In this document: one piece after another, positions 7,359 through 10,660 of the stretch
Layout: each line of letters starts with the position of its first letter
Numbering within the stretch: the first letter of the stretch is position 1
Origin: an uncultured Saprospiraceae bacterium
GTDB lineage: Bacteria; Bacteroidota; Bacteroidia; Chitinophagales; Saprospiraceae
Length of the DNA: 10,660 nt
Direction of reading: 5' to 3'
Assembly: GCA_937942465.1 (NCBI GenBank)
Contig: CALDEO010000142.1
Location: forward strand, 1 to 10,660
Program-made: the position numbers and the translations under genes
Notes under the pieces: generated by a model
Databases searched by the model: none
Told to the model about the DNA's origin: nothing
Seen by the model: only the letters and a program-made list of their open reading frames with translations

Positions 7359-10154
7359 ATGAAAAGTACATTTTACACTTCAAGAATTAACAGCATACTC
7401 TTAGCAGCTTTATTCGTATTTACGACTAGTATGGCATTTTCTCAAGTTGAGATTTGCGATAACAGAATAGATGACGACGGAGACGGTCTTATAGATTGTT
7501 TAGACCCTGATTGTGGTGGTGACATTTCTTGTTGGGATTGTGGAACTGAGTTTTATCAAGTACATAGCAACAGTACAATGGTTGAGTTGGACCCTGCAAC
7601 GGGAACTTACACAACTCTAGCTACAATATCGGGTGCTACTGAGATTAATGGTTTACAGTTTAATCAAGTGGATGGTCATGTATATGCACCGACAAAGATC
7701 AACGGATCGTATACACTAGGTCGACTTAACAATGACGGTAGTGTTACTGACATGGGCTTAGCACTTCCGGGCAATGGCATTTTTTATGCTGGATCGATTG
7801 ATGCATTCGGAACAATGTTTATAAGTAATGGTTCTGGTGTACACAAGATTGACTTGACATCAACGCCACTTACGTTAGTAGCAACAGGTGTAAATCATCC
7901 TGGAGTTGCTGATTTAGCATTAGATATAAGTAACGGATTATTTTATGGAATCAATGGAGCGGCGGATTTAAAAGTTTTTGACCCAGTGACTAATTTTACT
8001 TCTACATATCAGTTAGCCGGATCAATCAATAACGAGTCAGGAGCCTTTGGTGCTTGTTGGTCTAGTAATGACGGATCATTCTTTGCTTACAACAACTCTT
8101 CTGGTAAGATATATAGTGTAGACGTTAACAACTTAACAGCGACATTAGTACTTAACGGTACAGGTAACTTATCTATCAATGATGGTTTTAACTGTGTACT
8201 AGCACCACCTCCTTTCGAAACAAATTGCGCTAATGACAATGATGATGATGGTGATGGCTTGGTAGATTGTGCAGATCCTGATTGTTATAGCTCTAATGAA
8301 TGTACCGTAGAGATCTGTGATAACGGTATCGATGATGATAATGATGGTTGGGCAGATTGTAATGATTCAGAATGTTTCTCTCTTGCAATATGTGTAGAGA
8401 TCTGTGATAACGGTATCGATGACAATGGAAATGGACTTATAGATGGTGACGATCCACAATGTAGTACTCCGAGTGGTGTACAAGGTGGATTAGAATCAAA
8501 TAGAAGATTATCTGACAAAATTGCTTTGAGAAACTTCTACACTGAAGTTAAAAATCCTGAGAAGTTCTTAGAAAAGAAAGAAGGATTGATTCCATTCAGA
8601 CCAAATACTGATAGTCGTGATGGACTAGAAATAGCATCATTGATTCCTACGGAATTATTAGGATCTACTGTATCAGAAAGTGCTCCTTTAGATTTAATCA
8701 ATATTACAAATGCGACGGATGTAGCAGCAGCAGATTATTATCTGAATAACCAAAGAATAGCAACCGTATTAGGTATTACATCTGAGGATGGAGTATACGA
8801 GCATACAAAGTATATCTGCGATAGATTGGATGGTTCAAGATTACTAGATATGTCATACTTGTATGCCAAAGGAGGTAACTTCACTAGTTATGAATTACTA
8901 AACAAATATGGTCAAGTAGAATACGCTGTAAGTTTTTCTGCTTACCGTGAGAATGAGGAATTTCACTTAGAAAACCACTGGAGTTTAGCTAATTATCCAG
9001 AGGGAAAGGATTATTACAACTTTCAAATATGGGCTAAGTCATATATCGAGTTAATACAACTATTAGAAAAAATCATCGATAACATTGATGAAGTATCACC
9101 GATTACTAGCTTCAATAACTCTGCATTACCTAAAGTATTTATCTCATATGGTAAGTACGAAAATGGAACACTCAAACTACAAGTACGTAACAAGAATCTA
9201 TCACAATTTATCAACATAACAGGTAACCTTAAAAGATCAGAATCTTCTGATATCGAAACGTTCGCAGAGATGTTGCCACTGACAGGAGCTAAAGATGAAA
9301 TCATCTTTGTAGAAACAGGTCACCTATATGATATGGGACTATCAATGACAACAGATGATAGTGCATCGGATGAGATATTTGTTGCAGATGGTTCTTGGGG
9401 TATAGATGAGCAAAATCCAAATGCACAGGTAATCAACTTTGAAGTGTCACCAGAAGAAACATTCTATAACACGGAAGAGGCATACCAAGTAGAGAGATCT
9501 GTAAGTGTACAAGCGAATATCCGAGACTACTTAAATATCTACAGAGCACTAGGACCTAAGTTGAATAAGACAAACCTAAGTCAGTTTAATAGTCTAGTAT
9601 TCAATGCTCAAGGGCAAGGAGATCTAGAAATAACAGTAGTGAAGCAGTCAATTACTTCATGGGAAGAACAATTTAGAACAACAATATCACTTAGCGCTGA
9701 CAATCAAGCATTCATACTCAATGCGAGTAACTTAAGCTCGATCACAGGTGAGCAACTAGTGTTTGATGATGTGACGATGGTTGTATTCACACTACTAGGT
9801 GATAACCTCAATTTTGCTCCAAAGTCAATAGAGCTTTCAAATGTAAGGTTTGAAAACGCATTAGTGTCTTCTAACGACGAGATAGAGTTTATAGAATCAA
9901 TCATAGTATCACCGAACCCAGTAGTTGATGTAGCTACTTTTAGTTTCGAATCAGATATAGCTACAAGTGCGACATTGAACATCGTTGATCAATTAGGACG
10001 AGTAGTTGCTTTCAATCAAATAAATATTAAAACCGGTACAAACCTATTAGAAATGGACCTTTCCAGTATCTCAACTGGAGGATATTACTTTCAAATCAAC
10101 GCAGGACATCGAATTTTAAATAAAGGGAAATTGATGAAGATTGAGATGAAATAG
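7359..10154 (+). CDS. T9SS-exported surface protein with beta-propeller-like insert, four calcium-loop repeats and an unnamed central domain (paralog B)
   Basis: A 931-residue protein from the ATG at 7359. A TTG at 7335 would add eight residues but sits in the shared upstream element, and the signal peptide fits the ATG. Residues 1-29 are the signal peptide (MKSTFYTSRINSILLAALFVFTTSMAFSQ). Residues 31-52 are a calcium-loop repeat EICDNRIDDDGDGLIDC. Residues 63-282 are a propeller-like domain of short repeated strands (MVELDPATGTYTTLATI, LGRLNNDGSVTDMG, LKVFDPVTNF, IYSVDVNNLTATLV), resembling DUF6923-type domains. Three more calcium-loop repeats follow at 289-368. Residues 373-685 match the central domain of paralog A (GGLESNRRLS, PLDLINITNAT, VYEHTKYICDRL, VEYAVSFS, YNFQIWA), and 690-832 match its possible jelly roll (QFRTTISL). 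Residues 845-931 are a T9SS type A sorting domain (IVSPNPVVD, ATLNIVDQLGRVV, ending GKLMKIEMK). It is presumably a surface or released binding protein; its role is unknown. Confidence 0.93.
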   Translation: MKSTFYTSRINSILLAALFVFTTSMAFSQVEICDNRIDDDGDGLIDCLDPDCGGDISCWDCGTEFYQVHSNSTMVELDPATGTYTTLATISGATEINGLQFNQVDGHVYAPTKINGSYTLGRLNNDGSVTDMGLALPGNGIFYAGSIDAFGTMFISNGSGVHKIDLTSTPLTLVATGVNHPGVADLALDISNGLFYGINGAADLKVFDPVTNFTSTYQLAGSINNESGAFGACWSSNDGSFFAYNNSSGKIYSVDVNNLTATLVLNGTGNLSINDGFNCVLAPPPFETNCANDNDDDGDGLVDCADPDCYSSNECTVEICDNGIDDDNDGWADCNDSECFSLAICVEICDNGIDDNGNGLIDGDDPQCSTPSGVQGGLESNRRLSDKIALRNFYTEVKNPEKFLEKKEGLIPFRPNTDSRDGLEIASLIPTELLGSTVSESAPLDLINITNATDVAAADYYLNNQRIATVLGITSEDGVYEHTKYICDRLDGSRLLDMSYLYAKGGNFTSYELLNKYGQVEYAVSFSAYRENEEFHLENHWSLANYPEGKDYYNFQIWAKSYIELIQLLEKIIDNIDEVSPITSFNNSALPKVFISYGKYENGTLKLQVRNKNLSQFINITGNLKRSESSDIETFAEMLPLTGAKDEIIFVETGHLYDMGLSMTTDDSASDEIFVADGSWGIDEQNPNAQVINFEVSPEETFYNTEEAYQVERSVSVQANIRDYLNIYRALGPKLNKTNLSQFNSLVFNAQGQGDLEITVVKQSITSWEEQFRTTISLSADNQAFILNASNLSSITGEQLVFDDVTMVVFTLLGDNLNFAPKSIELSNVRFENALVSSNDEIEFIESIIVSPNPVVDVATFSFESDIATSATLNIVDQLGRVVAFNQINIKTGTNLLEMDLSSISTGGYYFQINAGHRILNKGKLMKIEMK
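7449..7514 (+). repeat. First calcium-loop repeat of paralog B, separated from the others
   Basis: It encodes EICDNRIDDDGDGLIDC followed by L-D-P-D-C directly after the signal peptide. The full set of three cysteines is present. The propeller-like domain separates it from the three-repeat block downstream. Confidence 0.8.
8223..8462 (+). repeat. Three tandem calcium-loop repeats of paralog B
   Basis: The units begin NCANDNDDDGDGLVDC, EICDNGIDDDNDGWADC and EICDNGIDDNGNGLID, spaced 30 and 29 residues apart by their first cysteine. At DNA level a 29-base direct repeat beginning gtagagatctgtgataacgg is perfect at 8307-8335 and 8394-8422; its first 20 bases also occur at 5261-5280 in paralog A. 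The last unit has glycine in place of the middle cysteine. Confidence 0.85.
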
Positions 10155-10167
10155 TATTCTGGTTCTG

Positions 10168-10200
10168 TTGAATAATAAATAGGTGTTATTAAATATTCAA
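10168..10200. repeat. AT-rich inverted repeat after paralog B
   Basis: TTGAATA (10168-10174) pairs with TATTCAA (10194-10200), with additional inner AATAA/TTATT complementarity. It sits between the stop and the main terminator and may act as a 3'-end protecting hairpin. Confidence 0.4.
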
Positions 10201-10208
10201 CCTTTATG

Positions 10209-10239
10209 GCCGATCTGTTAGGGCAGATCGGCTCTTTTT
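10209..10239 (+). terminator. Rho-independent terminator after paralog B
   Basis: A 9-bp stem GCCGATCTG / CAGATCGGC (10209-10217 with 10224-10232) has a TTAGGG loop and is followed by TCTTTTTATTTTA. It lies 54 bases after the stop and isolates the CoA-transferase gene from read-through. Confidence 0.92.
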
Positions 10240-10322
10240 ATTTTAGGTATTTATCTTTCATGATGCTATGTGCAGGTTTAATACTACGGTCATATGGAGC
10301 ATTCATGAAATAAAAAATGCCC

Positions 10323-10360
10323 ATGGAGACAATGATCAATCATTAATTTCTTAGCTCCAT
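10323..10360 (+). other. Possible structured leader upstream of the CoA-transferase gene
   Basis: An outer pair ATGGAG/CTCCAT (10323-10328 with 10355-10360) encloses an inner hairpin AATGA-TCAA-TCATT (10331-10344). It ends 43 bases before the ATG. Stems are short, there is no T tract, and no riboswitch class is recognised. Confidence 0.25.
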
Positions 10361-10403
10361 TGTTGATAATTACTATCTTGAAGCCATATTCAATTATAAG
10401 ATT

Positions 10404-10660
10404 ATGGATAAAAGAGTAGATAGTGCCAAAGAAGCAATTAAAGACCTCAAAGACAACATGACGTTGATGCTTGGAGGTTTTGGTCTTTGTGGTATTCCTG
10501 AAAATTGTATTTCAGCGATGGTCGAGAGTGGAGTGACAGGACTTACTTGTATCTCCAACAATGCCGGAGTGGATGACTTTGGTTTGGGGCTGCTGTTGCA
10601 GAAAAAACAAATAAAGAAAATGATCTCATCTTATGTAGGTGAGAATGCAGAATTTGAACG
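10404..10660 (+). CDS. scoA: 3-oxoacid CoA-transferase subunit A (succinyl-CoA:acetoacetate CoA-transferase), 3' truncated by the window
   Basis: The ATG at 10404 opens a frame running off the window end, with 85 full codons visible. [13 protein letters not shown] (near residues 24-36), [15 protein letters not shown] (near 52-66) and [15 protein letters not shown] (near 71-85) are the N-terminal signatures of the SCOT/ScoA family of class I CoA-transferases. Subunit A works with subunit B, which carries the catalytic glutamate and should lie just downstream outside the window. The enzyme moves CoA from succinyl-CoA to acetoacetate in ketone-body and leucine use. It stands alone behind the terminator of paralog B, with no clear TAnnTTTG box or Shine-Dalgarno sequence. 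An acetate/butyrate-type AtoD is the alternative, but the [12 protein letters not shown] run favours SCOT. A fused A-B protein cannot be excluded. Confidence 0.92.
   Translation, partial: MDKRVDSAKEAIKDLKDNMTLMLGGFGLCGIPENCISAMVESGVTGLTCISNNAGVDDFGLGLLLQKKQIKKMISSYVGENAEFE

Noticed and set aside
8307..8422. Possible CRISPR-like array from the perfect 29-base repeats
   Set aside because: There are only two perfect copies, they are in frame in a coding sequence with an 87-base period, and they encode calcium-loop repeats.
10376..10382. TTGAAG before the CoA-transferase gene as a third copy of the shared upstream element
   Set aside because: Only six bases match and the following bases differ (CCAT instead of TATC), so chance explains it.

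Overview
The window looks like chromosomal DNA of an AT-rich member of the Bacteroidota, most likely of the Saprospiria type. Three large genes encode proteins that end in a type IX secretion system (T9SS) type A sorting domain. Two of them carry EIC-D-N-G-I-D-D-D-G-D-G calcium-loop repeats. Start codons mostly lack Shine-Dalgarno sequences, and one intergenic region holds a TAnnTTTG promoter box. The family placement is inferred from gene style, not from a marker gene.

Layout: (1) 1-2646 (+) is the 3' part of a large secreted surface protein with Ig-like/HYR-like segments, a dockerin-like domain, a cohesin-like domain and a T9SS sorting domain. It is closed by a strong terminator. (2) 2806-3963 (-) is a PLP-dependent trans-sulfuration enzyme, closest in motifs to MetC-type cystathionine beta-lyases. 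It is divergent from (3) 4082-4942 (+), a hydroxymethylglutaryl-CoA lyase family protein. (4) 5090-7024 (+) and (5) 7359-10154 (+) are tandem paralogs. Each has a signal peptide, calcium-loop repeats, a shared central domain I cannot name, a possible jelly-roll segment and a T9SS sorting domain. The second copy also carries a beta-propeller-like domain inserted within its repeat array. Each is followed by its own terminator. (6) 10404 to the window end (+) is the start of a 3-oxoacid CoA-transferase subunit A gene (scoA type).

How they may work together: the three T9SS cargo proteins should be exported and anchored at, or released from, the cell surface. The HMG-CoA lyase makes acetoacetate and acetyl-CoA, and the CoA-transferase can activate acetoacetate with succinyl-CoA, so the two fit one leucine/ketone-body route although 5.4 kb of surface-protein genes separates them. 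No RNA gene, insertion sequence, CRISPR array or phage gene was seen. The least explained element is the paralogous pair with its shared central domain.
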